From Pholis gunnellus (lineage: Eukaryota > Chordata > Actinopteri > Perciformes > Pholidae), in assembly GCA_910591455.2 (NCBI GenBank), contig OU342806.1, positions 28,149,517-28,213,516 on the forward strand: a stretch of DNA of 64,000 nucleotides, given 5' to 3'. Shown piece by piece: positions 22,536-33,789 of this stretch. How positions within the stretch are numbered: the first letter of the stretch is position 1; each line of letters starts with the position of its first letter. The notes beneath the pieces were generated by a model that worked only from the letters and a program-made list of their open reading frames with translations, had not been told where the DNA came from and searched no databases. A program made the translations under genes and the position numbers.

Positions 22536-23364
22536 GCCTGTGTGCTATAATTTCACTGGGCAATAATTCGGAGGAAACGCAGTTCAAGTTTTAGATTTTT
22601 GAAATCAGGGTCAAAGGATTTGTTTTCTAGGAGAATCTCTGAGTGGGGAAATAAATGATTCTCATTTTCTCCTGAGTGCAGAGTGCTCACACGGGAATGT
22701 TATTGCTGACACAGCCCCTCTGACGAATTCCTCTCTGCTAAATTATAAAGGGAAATTACACAATGTGTTCATTGCAGCCATAAAGCAACTAGTTCCAATA
22801 ATGAACCTGTTGATCAGAAACACTGCCCTCCGAGGACCCCCACGTGTGGGGCTTAGAGGCTTCATCCTTCCCCTACATGGCCTGCATACTGAGAACTGCT
22901 CCCAACAGGCGTCAGCACGGCGTTCTCAAATCATGTCGCTGCAAGACCTGCCGTTTGTTTTTACTTCAACACACAAACACATGGTTGTTGTTCATTTCGA
23001 AACTGTCAGGACAATCAGCAATGCACCGTAAAAAGCTAATGTGTGCCTTCAAGAAACACTTCTTGCTAATAAAAAAGTCTTATTACACAAAGAGGGTGTG
23101 AAGGTCTCAGTTCGCTTCATGGAGCTAAATCTTGCAATGTTCCGTCCCACCATGTAGATACACAAATGTGTTTATAGGTGAACGGCCACACTTGAAAGTG
23201 TGGGGGGGAGCCTACCGTCAAAGAGAGGGGTGAGAGGTGATAATTGTTCAAATGGGGATATCTGTGCACACTTTGACAGTCAGCCCAATATATTCTCATT
23301 ACGAGCTTGTCACATGCTGATGCTTGATCAGGACCAGACGGCAACCTCCAGTTCTGCCGAGTGA
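22536..23364. other. Stretch without recognised gene
   Basis: No domains, element termini or repeats recognised. Overlapping short frames at 22765-23101 are not supported as genes. Confidence 0.45.
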
Positions 23365-23581
23365 AGCCGATGCGGAAGTGTCTTAAAGCTGCATTTTCTC
23401 TACTGACCACCAGGGGACGACTCCTCTGATTGTACAGAAGTCTGAGAAAATGACTCTACTTCTCTCTTGATTTATTACCTCAGTAAACATTGTAAACATG
23501 AGTTTATGGTCTCAATCTCTTGTTTCAAGTCTTCTTCAATACAGCATGATGTTCATTTAGTAAATGATGGTCCATTTAGAG

Positions 23582-24464
23582 CAGGGGTGGCCAACCCGCG
23601 GCTCCCGAGCCGCATGCGGCTCTTTGCCCGGTTTCATGCGGCTCTTACGTTCATATCGAAGTTTGTATTTGTGTTTTTTTAATGTGCGTGTTCGCTTCGC
23701 TTGAGTTAAATACGGTATTTTCGTCAAACGCGCATGTGCGGCCACAGATTACGTTCCTCGTCGACCCATTTAACGCCGAGACGGACTGTTTGAAAGCCCC
23801 GCTAGTCACAGATGAGGATGCGGCTGAGTTGGAGATGATCGATCTTTGTGAGGAGTACCAACTCAAACCTGCTTTAAGGGAAGGGACCATTGAGTTCTGG
23901 AAAAGTGTGCCAATGAAAAAATACCCCAATGTCAAACGGGCTGCGCTTAAGATACTGTCAATGTTTGGGTCAACATACGTCTGCGAGTCTGTGTTTTCTA
24001 CCCTGAAACACGTGAAATCAAAGCATCGATCTGTTCTGACTGACACCCATGTGAAAGAATTGCTTCGAGTGGCAACAACGGAATACAAGCCAGATTTGAA
24101 GAGGATTGTTCAAGGCAAGGAATGCCAGAAGTCCCACTAAGTAACATGCATAGTAAAAGAAAAACACTATTGTAAATTATTATATTTTTGTTTGTGGACT
24201 TGGTTGAACTGAGAGTTTGTCTGTGTGAGACAGTGCACACAATGTTCATTGTTGAAAATGACTGGCCTGTGGTCTTAGGAGTCAATTTCTGTCATTATCA
24301 TGTTGGTGTGTGACATTTACAATAAATCTGGCTGAGCAAAGGTATGTGTGTGTGTGAGGAAGGGATAGGGTGATGTTCATGTGTGCCCATGTGTATGATG
24401 TGGCTCTTTGCGGTAACACAGTAAAAAATGTGGCTCTTGGTCTTTGACTGGTTGGCCACCCCTG
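23582..24464 (+). mobile_element. hAT deletion derivative carrying a C-terminal transposase fragment
   Basis: The ends are inverted repeats that match perfectly for 15 bases (CAGGGGTGGCCAACC), and ATTTAGAG at 23574-23581 is repeated exactly at 24465-24472, the 8-bp duplication expected for hAT. Length 883 bp. Subterminal regions are rich in GCGGCTC/GTGGCTC words. The site lies inside an R2 repeat, which is restored if the element is removed. Confidence 0.94.
23682..24140 (+). pseudogene. hAT C-terminal dimerisation domain, remnant of a larger transposase
   Basis: A 152-codon open frame from ATG at 23682. Residues 1-22 look like non-coding sequence read through. From about residue 23 it reads as the C-terminal end of a ZBED/SCAND3/FAM200-like hAT transposase: VDPF, then AELEMIDL, EFW, KKYPNVKRAALKILSMFGS (79-97), TYVCESVFS (98-106), KSKHRS and LLRVATTEYKPDL. 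The YP...MFGSTY.CE..FS...K..KR/HRS.L signature is the dimerisation domain of that superfamily. The DDE catalytic core is missing because the element is internally deleted, so it cannot transpose by itself. The frame is intact, so a small dimerisation-competent protein is conceivable but unproven. There is no obvious own promoter. Confidence 0.85.
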
Positions 24465-24819
24465 ATTTAGAGTCAAACAGACCATAAAGCAGAGTATGCT
24501 TTAGGGCGGGGCTTACTGTGATTGACAGGTCGCTGCCGCTACCAGAGACGTATACAGCGTCTCTACATCACTCCTCCACATTCCAAATATGGTAACTTAC
24601 ATTCATTGGCTGAAAAAACAACAACATGGCGACGGCGAACTCGCCGAACTCGAGGCTTCAAAACATCAGTCCACAAACCAATGGGCGACGTCACGATGAC
24701 TACATCCACTTCTTATGTACAGTCTGTGGTCAGGACCCTTTGCATCTCATGCACTGGGCAGTCCGGCATGTTAAACTATGACGCTCCTCTACGGTCACAG
24801 TTAACACGTGGTTGAAATT

Positions 24820-24960
24820 GTAAATTTGAACAAAAACACTTGCTGAGGTTTAGACAACAAAACTAATAGTTAAGTTTGGGAAAAGATCTTGGTTGGGGTT
24901 ACAATGAGTACGTTTGTAAAGTGTAAGTGAAACTTAACATTGTGAACACAGAGAAACCAA
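24820..24960 (-). repeat. Dispersed repeat R1 fragment, reverse orientation
   Basis: Reverse complement reads AACCCCAACCAAGATCTTTT, CCAAACTTAAC and TTTTGTTGTCTAAACC, matching the R1 core. Confidence 0.6.
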
Positions 24961-25019
24961 AACATCGTCTCCTGGTTTGACAATCTTGTGTAAGTTTGAC
25001 CCCTCCCTCCTACTAAATT

Positions 25020-25350
25020 GTGCTGCTACATCAATTTGCAGACAAGGGGTAATACTCATGTTCTACGACATTGTTTGAGATATTCGCCTGTATGTCCAAT
25101 GGATTTTACACATGAATATGAATTGAGTGGTATAAGAACCATGTTGATGGGACATTCTAAGCCTTACTACTGTAAAACACATGTACACAGTAGATAGTGT
25201 AGAATTGAAATAGGCTCATTTTCATGCATTTTTTAACTGTTATTAACTTATTTTATTATTTATTTAGCTTAACTTATTAAGCTTGGTCACTGGCCCCACA
25301 CCTCAAACTATGACGCAGTTCCACCTTTCACGTGCAGTGTCTCAAGAAAA
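25020..25350 (+). repeat. Dispersed repeat R3, copy B
   Basis: Collinear partner of 20625-20945, with the same block order and one extra stretch (AGGCTCATTTTCATG, and a CTTGGTCACTGGCCCC block before CAAACTATGACGCAGT). Confidence 0.75.
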
Positions 25351-26139
25351 TCCAAAATTACTCTCCAACATTTCTCTAACTGCCACATTTGACTGGTCAC
25401 ATTTGAGTTTGTGTCTCAAGGCCAGACTTAATTCATTTACCTTCAGCTGAGTAATAATGTTAAACCCATTTCCCTTTCGGACTAGACTAATATGAAATTC
25501 CATTTTCTTAATGTGCCTACTAAACCTTTCACCTCTACCCAATTTGCCATCCCCACATACGATGTTGTGCTCATTACACGTAGCAGACTTGGTTCAATGG
25601 CATCCTCATGGGAGAACCAAAGAAGCATCATTGCATTAGCCAGAGACTAGTCAATTTAAGCACATCATTTTTTAGTCTCCAACCCCAGCCATGACCTCCA
25701 CCATGTCTGAGTCAGTGGTCAGAATACCATTGACCTTTTGATGGATGCAGGGTATAGCTGTGTAGAGTAACTGAGAGTAGATACACAGGCACAGTGGTCA
25801 CAACTGAATACAACATTCTGAGAAATAGGTAAAGTGTAAAAGTGAGCTGACATCCTTGCGTCACCTCTGAGCTCGCCTCTGTTCCAATCGCTTCTGTAGC
25901 TCAGGGTTTCTGTCATTGTTTTTATAACAAAGTGAAGCCTGGTCCTGGGGTTTATTGACCATATTTAATTATGTATGAGTATTTCCTACAACACTGGCTG
26001 TAAAAACTTGCACCCCTTATTTTCCCTGATATCTCTCCTCTCAAGTGATCGAATGTTTTAGCTGTATTACGTAATGTGACAGTTTTTTACCCCTGTTTAA
26101 AACACCACATATATTTATTTAAGAATACATTTCAACTCT
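25351..26139. other. Stretch without recognised gene
   Basis: No coding or repeat signal recognised beyond ordinary sequence. Confidence 0.45.
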
Positions 26140-26143
26140 TTAA

Positions 26144-27338
26144 AACCTCTTGCACCCGAGAGCCCGAGAGGGGGGGCTAGAGGGGGGGCGAAGAGTTTAC
26201 ACATGTAGTACAAATCACTTCTGAGAAGGAATGAAATGATATTTTAAAATATTTCAAAAACGTACATGACGAAGAGATTCTGATCAAATGGACCATGTAA
26301 CCTATTTTAATCACTCAAAAACATATATATACACAAAGTACTTCAAGGTACTACAAGTACTACCACAATTTCACCTATTTCTCGCCAGGAGAAGGCGAGC
26401 AATGTTCTCCGTTATCGGTCCCAGCCGCAGACCTACGGCACTTTCACACACACACTTCATATCCAGGACGACGAGGAGAACAAACTGCATCGAACTATCG
26501 CCTCCAAATTATTCTACTTTAAACCGTTAGAACGTTACTATTGATCTGCCACAGATATCAACTCAGCCCATCATCATAAACATTAAAACGCTCCGTACCT
26601 TTTAGATGTTTCCTGGATGAAAATCGAAAATAAAAAACAATTAATCCGTGCCGCCATTTGGTAGCAGTCTCTCTCCTCGTGCTGTGAAAAAAACTGAGTC
26701 TCTGACGAGCTTCTTTGACGAATGAATAATAATTTCAGTTTTGGCCAATGGGTTTGACCCATGGGGCGGATCACAGTTTTCGATTATTTATTGGCTTAAA
26801 ATTCTGTAAACAACTCAAATAACGAATGACTGCACTGCCCAGAGTCTTCCGGGTTCAAATCTGTGGGAATTGCGCAAATCGGCCAATCACAGGCTGTGTT
26901 AGGTTCAAATACATCACGTAAAACTGAAATTCTGACGAAGATGAGTCATGTTTTACAGGTTATTATATGGCCCAGGCGCTCAAAATGATGCCAAACTGCT
27001 GTATTAGATAGATTGAACACTATTAGTGATAAAAGAAGTGAAATATATAGTTATATAGTATATATAAGTACAATAACACAGCGATATGTGCTCCTTCCAA
27101 AATCAGAATTGACGTTGGCTGACCTCAGCTGACCTGTACACCGGCATTGATTTCTCAGACATACTTCACTCTATCAAAGCCAATTTATTTTTTAAAAGGA
27201 CTGCTGACATGTTGTGATATGATTTGGGAGAGTTTAGGCCTTCGTCTGCATCATTTCAAATCAATAAAAGTGCTTTTTAGGCACAAAAAAAAAAAGACGA
27301 ACATAGTTTTGGCTGTTATCAATCATTAGTCTACAGGT
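26144..27338 (+). mobile_element. piggyBac-family MITE, copy 2 (right end uncertain)
   Basis: The left end AACCTCTTGCACCCGAG follows TTAA at 26140-26143 and is the inverted counterpart of the AGGTT-TTAA end at 2727. From about 26860 to 27290 the sequence parallels the MITE at 49340-50005 (CAATCACAGGCTG, CTCAAAATGATGCCAAACTG, GATTGAACACTATTAGTGA, ATATGATTTGG). After an A-run at 27281-27296 the match fades. A TTAA near 27337 could be the right target copy, but the terminal AGGGTT is not clear. No transposase coding. Confidence 0.68.
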
Positions 27339-28513
27339 TAAGGTGAGTGGATGAGAATAGTTTAAAAAAAATAAACAATACACATGCCCAAAGCCTTTCC
27401 TAATGAAAACAGATGGCACTAACTTGATGCCATGCAGGGCTGACTGCCTGTTGCCCTGCTGCTATTTGATTGGCTGGTTTACCAAGTACTGTCATTGTCA
27501 GTTGCTTGTCGTTGGCAGAAGTTAGTATTTCTTTTAAAGAAGATAACAGCAGACACCATGAATGATGTAGCTTTTCTTCTTATCTACAGCACCAATATGA
27601 AAGTCTGCCTTTTGGAAAAAAAAGCTTGAGATTAAAAAAAACAAAACTGTTCAGATTTAACAAGGAGTGATTCTTCAGGAGAGGACGAAGCTGCTAGGTT
27701 GTTGCTTCCTGTGTGTGTTATTCAGAGGAGACGGTACCTGGAGATCCTGAGGATCTCAAGCATTTTTTTGAGAGGATTACAAAACAACTTGGTAAAGGAG
27801 CTACCCTAATTGGCAGCGCATATGTAATTTGGTTGGAAGTCTTGAGAGAGAGCTGTACCAGGTTTTATTAATACCAACAACGCCACCATAGGACTCTAAC
27901 CCAAAGAATAAATCAATCTGAAGTATCTCACCACCTATTTTCTCCCCTTCTCTACAAGAGGCTTCCCCTTTGAAACACAGGGAAGCCCACAAACACAATA
28001 CTCTATATTATAAAATGTTGTTAAAATAGGAATGTTTTCACTGATGAAAAAATCTTTAATAAAATGTGCACCACTAATGAGGGGAGAGGCTGCAGCTGAA
28101 CACAGGAGGGGTTCTTAAACTCCAATCTATCCATCCCTGCAAACAGGAGACAGAAATAAACTGGTAGTAAATAACACGCAAAAGCACACGAGGAAGGGGA
28201 ATGTAAAAGAGTCCAACAGAAAGTACTCACTTGTGGTACAATAAGCCCCGCTGACACCTCCCTTTACAGGGTTGCACTCAATAGATGCAACGGCAATTAC
28301 CACAACTACAAAGCCTATTAAATAACCCCTTTAATCTGAATGGAGCACAGCACCTAGTTTAGCAGGAGCTCTGACAATAAACAGACAACCTGAGCAGAAC
28401 AGCTAGCTCGAGCAGCCATAGCCAGCCAGCAAATACACAACGAAGAAAACAAAGAAAGGCAAAACAATCTGAAGGCAAAGCTGCAACCATAAACTTTATA
28501 TTGGGAGTGGACG
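27339..28513. other. Stretch without recognised gene
   Basis: Nothing recognised beyond ordinary sequence. Confidence 0.45.
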
Positions 28514-28600
28514 TTTGTTTGTTTGTTTGTTCATTTATTTATTTTGCAGGGACAATGCACACCAATCAACAGTAGAACTTTAAGTGAGCCAGAGTTAGCC
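28514..28600 (+). repeat. TTTG microsatellite and common fish repeat tail
   Basis: Five TTTG units (28514-28531 region) run into TTTATTTATTTTGCAGGGA and CAATGCACACCAATCAAC, a tail I recognise as recurrent in fish genomes. Confidence 0.55.
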
Positions 28601-28611
28601 AGAGAGGCTAA

Positions 28612-28815
28612 TTTCTATTAGTCATCGTGACGTCACTCATTGGTTGTGGATCGATCAACTTGGATCCCGGCCATCGCCATGTTGGTTCTTTTCCGACAGT
28701 GAACAGAAGTTGTCATATTTGGAATGCGGAGAAGTGACGCTGAGACGTTGTATCCGTCTCTGGTAGCGATAGCGACCTGTCAATCACAGTAGCCCCACAC
28801 TTCACTCTGCATAAC
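28612..28815 (+). repeat. Dispersed repeat R2 fragment
   Basis: GTGACGTCACTCATTGGTTG, CATATTTGGAATG.GGAG, GTCTCTGGTAGCG and GACCTGTCAATCACAGTA match the first part of R2 (compare 54058-54220). The 3' half is absent. Confidence 0.7.
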
Positions 28816-29209
28816 CGATAGTTGGTTGCAACTAAAGGCAGGCTGAAGGCAAGACAGCAGTGGCAATCTGGAGCATCAGCCTTAAACCGGAATCGGACCG
28901 TGAAGTTCACAGTGGCGGGGGAGGAGGAAGAAGATGAGGAGAAGAGGCTCATTGGTTGGACCACACAGAGACACGCTAAGAAGCCGACCCTTTAACCTGC
29001 AGTGTGACACACACTAACGGGGAACTGAGCAGTATAACAACCAGCTGAGGAGAACGGGGATGTGCCCAGTGGGATGATCACTGCAGTATGTGATCGTTAA
29101 ACTGTGTGGGAAGAGTGAAATTAGTGTAATGTTTTGGTTTTCCATTTGAAAGCAGTTGTGGCCCCACCATTTATTCCACAGAAAATGCTTATTTTGATCC
29201 GACAAGAAA

Positions 29210-29511
29210 GTGTGATTTTTGTCAGTGAGCGTTACTGTAAGCTGCCGTGGAAGTTCAGGTTAACGAGTGTTCACTGGAATTTGTCGGCAGCACAGAACTT
29301 TTACTGATACTACTACATGAATACTGTGAGTGAAGGTGAAAGATTGAGAATAGTGTGATGAGGAGCTTGTGTGTGTGGATGGGACTCCTCTAGAGCTGCT
29401 CACATTAACACCAATATAATGAGAAAACCAGACCAGTAAAGAATCTATAAATTCAACTTTGGATTTGATAAATCTTCTGAACACATCTTTGAATCATCAG
29501 TGCAGAAGAAG
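29210..29511 (+). other. Candidate non-coding exon ending in a strong splice donor
   Basis: GCAGAAGAAG|GTAAGTATT at 29512 is a near-consensus donor. About 125 bases downstream TCTCTGCAG (ending near 29636) is a good acceptor, followed by ACCCCATGG and a 23-codon frame beginning MAANGSYLSVNGLTYG that stops at about 29710. Donor and acceptor may define a short intron of a plus-strand transcript, but the frame is very short and I recognise no product. It could equally be chance. Confidence 0.3.
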
Positions 29512-29724
29512 GTAAGTATTGCCAATTCTCTCAGTGATGCTCATTTTTTAAAACTGGTGCAATAATAATGTCTATAAGTCGAAATGTCTCTTAAGAAAAT
29601 CTAGTCCTGTATTTCAGTCACATACTCTCTGCAGACCCCATGGCAGCTAATGGATCCTACCTGTCTGTGAACGGGTTGACATATGGGCAGAGCTCAGAGC
29701 TGTGTGGATAATGTTAGTACTCAC

Positions 29725-29818
29725 TCTCTGTGTGAGAAGGCAGCACCAGTCTGGCCAGCAGCAGGAGATGAAGAGCTGCCCTGGTGAGAGGCCACAGTCC
29801 TCTGAATCTCAGGTCCAT
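29725..29818 (-). CDS. Candidate first coding exon with signal peptide, host gene unknown
   Basis: On the minus strand an ATG at 29818 opens MDLRFRGLWPLTRAALHLL, continues LLLARLVLPSHTE, and meets a splice donor, AGA|GTGAGTAC, at 29724. That gives 31 codons plus one base, a phase-1 exon. A basic N-terminal part, a leucine-rich hydrophobic core and a small-residue region before the junction are the pattern of a signal peptide. Phase-1 introns directly after the signal peptide are typical of secreted and cell-surface proteins such as immunoglobulin-superfamily members. Upstream on the same strand an acceptor CTCCTTGCAG at 29900 would create an exon of 175 bases with an 81-base leader. No second coding exon was identified, so neither gene identity nor expression is established. 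The alternative is a chance frame. Confidence 0.5.
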
Positions 29819-29899
29819 GGTGTGACTGCTGGTGCACTCTCCTCTGGTCCTGGCGCTGCTGCTGATCGGCTACGACCTCACACAATCATAGAGGGACAC
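29819..29899 (-). other. 5' untranslated part of the candidate signal-peptide exon
   Basis: Lies between the minus-strand acceptor (CTCCTTGCAG ending at 29900) and the ATG at 29818. The base before the ATG context is CACACCATGG, a good Kozak match. Confidence 0.4.
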
Positions 29900-30479
29900 C
29901 TGCAAGGAGACGAGAGAGCCCACGTTAAAACAGAGGTTCTGTGGTCGTGTGACGCCTGTATATCTGCATTTCAATGTAGTTCATTAAAGCTTGCTGCTCC
30001 AAACATGTGGTGGGGGTGACGGGTCCACCTCGCTATTTTAATTTACCATGGGCTTGTGTTTGATGCTTTTTCAAATCTATAGAGGTGTTTAAAAATGTTC
30101 TTTCTTCAATATGGCTGACCTTCCTACTGAGAAATATTACATTCTCATCTATTTGAAACTCCAATACATCCCTAATATCTGGACTTCCACAAGAAAAATA
30201 GTTGATGTTTTTGCACAGTGACATGCATTCCTGCATATGGAAGAAACTCCTGAATCAAGTTTACACAACAACGTGGACTCAGCATGCAAAATGAGAAATG
30301 CACTAAACCCATTACCTGAACTGACAAAATAAGCAGCAGCCACAGCAGAGACTAACGCTTTAAACTTGGTATGTGTGAACCAGATTTCTGTGACAAGAAC
30401 ATTGCAATATTACAACTTTCATTTTCAGCCAGAGTTATACAGTATCTTTGAGAACACAACGCTCAGAAATAAGTGCACC
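29900..30479. other. Stretch without recognised gene
   Basis: Would be intron upstream of the candidate minus-strand exon if that call is right. No element recognised. Confidence 0.4.
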
Positions 30480-30850
30480 TGCAGTGAATTACTGAAATGG
30501 CCTACCGGCCACAAGCTCACCTGCAAAATGTCACTCAAAGACACACGTACTAATTAGTAAGAGACTTAAAATGACCACAAAACAACACAAATCAACTACA
30601 GAGAGACTCAAAATGACCAAAAAGAGACACAAAAGAACTACAAAGAGACACAAAAGAACTACAAAGAGACACAAAAGAACTACAAAGAGACACAAAAGAA
30701 CTACAAATAGACACAAAAGAACTACAAAGAGACAGAAAACCACTACAAAAAGAGGCTTAACAACTAAAGAGTCTGTGTATCTATGTAGAGGTGATGGGGC
30801 ATGTTGCATGTCTTTGCCCAGGGGCCCACTGTTTCATAATCTGCCCATGC
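30480..30850 (+). repeat. Dispersed repeat with embedded 21-bp tandem array
   Basis: Six consecutive 21-bp units of AAAGAGACACAAAAGAACTAC type run from 30621 to 30746, with degenerate units on both sides. Flanks (CCTACCGGCCACA, AAAATGTCACTCAAAGA, GGGGCCCACTGTTTCATAATCTGCCCAT pattern) recur at 57040-57420, so the array belongs to an interspersed repeat. Because 21 is a multiple of three, both strands show open frames made of a 7-residue repeat. I regard these as by-products. Confidence 0.85.
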
Positions 30851-33269
30851 TGTAACAACAGAAAGCACCTGGCTCCACTCTCACGTTCATGCTATTTGTC
30901 TCCATCATCCGGAGCCAAACATGACACCGGCATCGCTCGGTGGCGGTTCCAGTGTAAACCACAGGGGCAGACTGGAGCCAGCTGCTGCTGTAGAGCGGCC
31001 AGTTAAATCTGTTCCTTTTTGGTGCGATACAACAAACCAATAAGGAAGCTCTCACACAACAGATTCACGTTCACATTCAAAAGAAACCAGGCTTACTACT
31101 ACAAGCATCCACGGATCAAAAAGCTTAGGTTCATCGTACAGAACAGCTTACAAACAAAACATAGAGTAACAGACCTATTTGAAATAAAATAAAGTAACCC
31201 TACAAGATATATGTTAGTTGTATTTTAGCATTGTAAAGCAAATTGGTCCGTCTTTAAGCTCAGCAGCAGTAAATAAAGAAACATTGTAAACTGGTACGGG
31301 ACATTGAAGGATGCTGATCTCGCTCTACTATCTGTGATATTTTGTTTATCATATTTCCAGTTAACTCACCGCAGTGAGATGTTATATGACGGTCTGGCAG
31401 ACCGCTGCGGGGGCTAGAATCCAGGCCGGCCTGCTGTCAACGATACTTGAGAAGGTGGAAGAATATCCCTGCGGTTATCAAAAATAATGCACACCACGAG
31501 CAGCAGCTTGCTGTAGATTATCCGGAACATGTTTCTTGTGGTTCTTCACTGATTCCGTGTGGTTACTGAAATGCAAACACCTGGAGAACAAGTCCTTGCC
31601 GGTCTTCACAACTTCACTGATTGCACATGGAGGCCAAACATGTGCTGAGATTGAACGCAGTGAATCCTGGGAGACCGGAGCGGTACGAACCACTCCCTCC
31701 TGCCTCAGCACACAAGCAAATTACAGGGAGAACAGTGGTCAGGCTGTACTTGCCCCTGATTTCCTCCCTTTTCTCAAACAAAATCCAGAACAACATGAAT
31801 CCCATCAGCGCCAGCATCCATGCGGATGCACACGGACGACGGCTCAAACCGGACACATCCAGTCTGTCTGCCTTTCAGTGTGTGTTCAATCTACTTGACA
31901 GCTAAAAATGCTATTTCTGCAAAATATATGGAAAATAAAACACACACACAATCCATGGAAGCTTTGACTGTTTCCACGCAGTGTGACTGAAAACCCACCA
32001 GAGATGAACAATTACAGGGAGTGTCAGAGCAAAAGGCTTCAGAGAAGGGTTGACGTGTCATTAGGTGAGCCGTGACAAGGAGGCAGGGGGAGGACTAAGT
32101 GCTGGATTTCCACAATCTTCCCTGGATCAACTCCCTCTATACATGACTATTTCTGCCAGCAGCACTGTAGAGACGACTGCAGCGACACTTTCAATCACAG
32201 CGTGTCCATTTTACACCTCAGCTCCTTTCAACAGGTTACATTCTGTAACACCTCTGCATATCTGTAATAGGACTTCCAAAAGTGAATTGAAACACAACAT
32301 TAGACACACTTGTCAGTCTAAGTATCTACAGTGGCTTAATAGTTGTGGGACTTTGCATTAGAGATGAAAGCAACACTGTCATTACTGTGATTATCAGTGT
32401 TATAGAGCGCATCACAACCACAGCAGAGCGCTTCTGTCTTCATCAGCACTTTTACTTTCTTTTTACTGGTCAAACAGAGACAGAGCGACCGAGGACAAGG
32501 CTCTGGCTATGGTTGAGCTAACACAAGCTGGTCAAGCTTCTGAGATGCAGCTCATTTTATGGTTGCTGAGAGAGAAAGCATGCATTTGACACGGCTGACT
32601 AAGATGAAATTCCCTGCCTCCAGATTGCGTGCATTACAATATTTGCTCATGGATCCGCTCTAGCTTTTTCCTGTGTCGAGATCCAGCGCTATAATGTTCT
32701 GTTCAGGTGCGTTGGATCTTAAAGTGAATTTTAGGATACATAACTGTTGTCCTTTTAGAGTGAGTGCAAGCCACAGCTGGCATGAGAAACCCCGACACTG
32801 TCTCATGTGAGGACTGGTCTGTAAGCTAAGTTGCTGTCTGTGAATTCCAGGTTATTATTGACAGATCCTTTATCTCAGGATTCCTTTCAGCTAACTGACA
32901 CAACTCTTCTGGCCTCTGCAGCACGTCCTAACCCTCTGAGGGAGAATCCCTCCATTTGTAATTTGCACTACAGTTGTGTTTCTAATGGTCTCGTGGACCT
33001 ACAAATTCCACATTTTTGGTACTTAACCATTATGTCAGTGTAAATGTAACGAGTGTTGGTTTACAAATGATGTATTGTCTCCCGTGTATTGATTAAAACA
33101 AACCCATGAGAGAGGTTGTAGAGTGCATGATTAAAGACGAGTGGATAACTAAAGGAAGAACTCCTTATAGAGATATATCAGGTAAAATGTGTGAATTTTG
33201 AAAACACGACATGTTTATGTCTCTTAGTAGCTAAGAGCAATATTCAGTCAGCTGTCCTAAACCCTCAAA
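30851..33269. other. Stretch without recognised gene
   Basis: No domains, element ends or arrays recognised. Several 90-120 codon frames near 31536-31905 overlap in different frames and are not supported. Confidence 0.45.
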
Positions 33270-33710
33270 CAAACACAGGACTCTAACCCGGGGGACCACG
33301 GTTTGAGTCCCGTGTGAAAACAAAAGTCAATGTTGACTTATTTTACTGTAGTTTTGTTATTATGTAACGTACGTATATTACTAACGCCAGTTACGTTACA
33401 AGCGTACATATTTTAACCCAAACCTCAATCTTTTCCTAAACCTAACCACAGTTTTGTGTGTCAGTAAACCTAAAAGTTAAGTAAACCTACGTCAGAAGTG
33501 TATTTTGAAAAGAGATTGTATGCATGTAACAAGCGGAAACTGTACATTTCCTGTGAACACAGAAGTTTATTTTGAAAGGACACTATGCATGAAATGAGTG
33601 GTATCTTGACACTGTCCCTGACACGTCCAAAACTTACAGAGGGGAACCTAGAGCGTCACAGTTTGCAGTCTAGGGTCACTTACATTTGACGAGTTGGGAG
33701 TGAGGATGTG
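33270..33710 (+). repeat. Dispersed repeat R1, longest uninterrupted copy, with tRNA-like T-arm
   Basis: Begins near a tRNA-like T-arm: CACGG, loop TTTGAGTC, CCGTG at about 33297-33314 with a B-box-like GGTTTGAGTCC at 33300-33310. Then TTATTATGTAACGTACG, TTTTAACCCAAACC, TCTTTTCCTAAACCTAACC, TTTGAAAAGAGATTGTATGC and GACGAGTTGGGAGTG. This suggests R1 may be a tRNA-derived SINE, at least in part. No A box was identified. Confidence 0.65.
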
Positions 33711-33789
33711 TAGAATGCATTACTTCTTTTGCTAACGAAGCTGCAATATACGGTTCACAGTTCAAAGAATAAAATAGGACAATCTACTA

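Larger units (their letters stand above)
23365..24740 (-). repeat. Dispersed repeat R2 (minus), interrupted by a hAT element
   Basis: 23365-23581 and 24465-24740 are the two halves of one R2 copy in reverse orientation relative to those at 41240 and 54058. Landmarks (as seen here): CCACCAGGGG.CGACTCCTC, TTTATTACCTCAGTAAACAT, TTCTTCAATACAGCATGATG, GGTCCATTTAGAGTCAAACAG across the insertion, then GGCGGGGCTTACTGTGATTG. An interspersed repeat without coding capacity. Confidence 0.85.

Noticed and set aside
30571..30855. Basic heptad-repeat protein from the 21-bp array
   Set aside because: The array belongs to a dispersed repeat with a degenerate second copy at 57040, and both strands are open for the same arithmetic reason.
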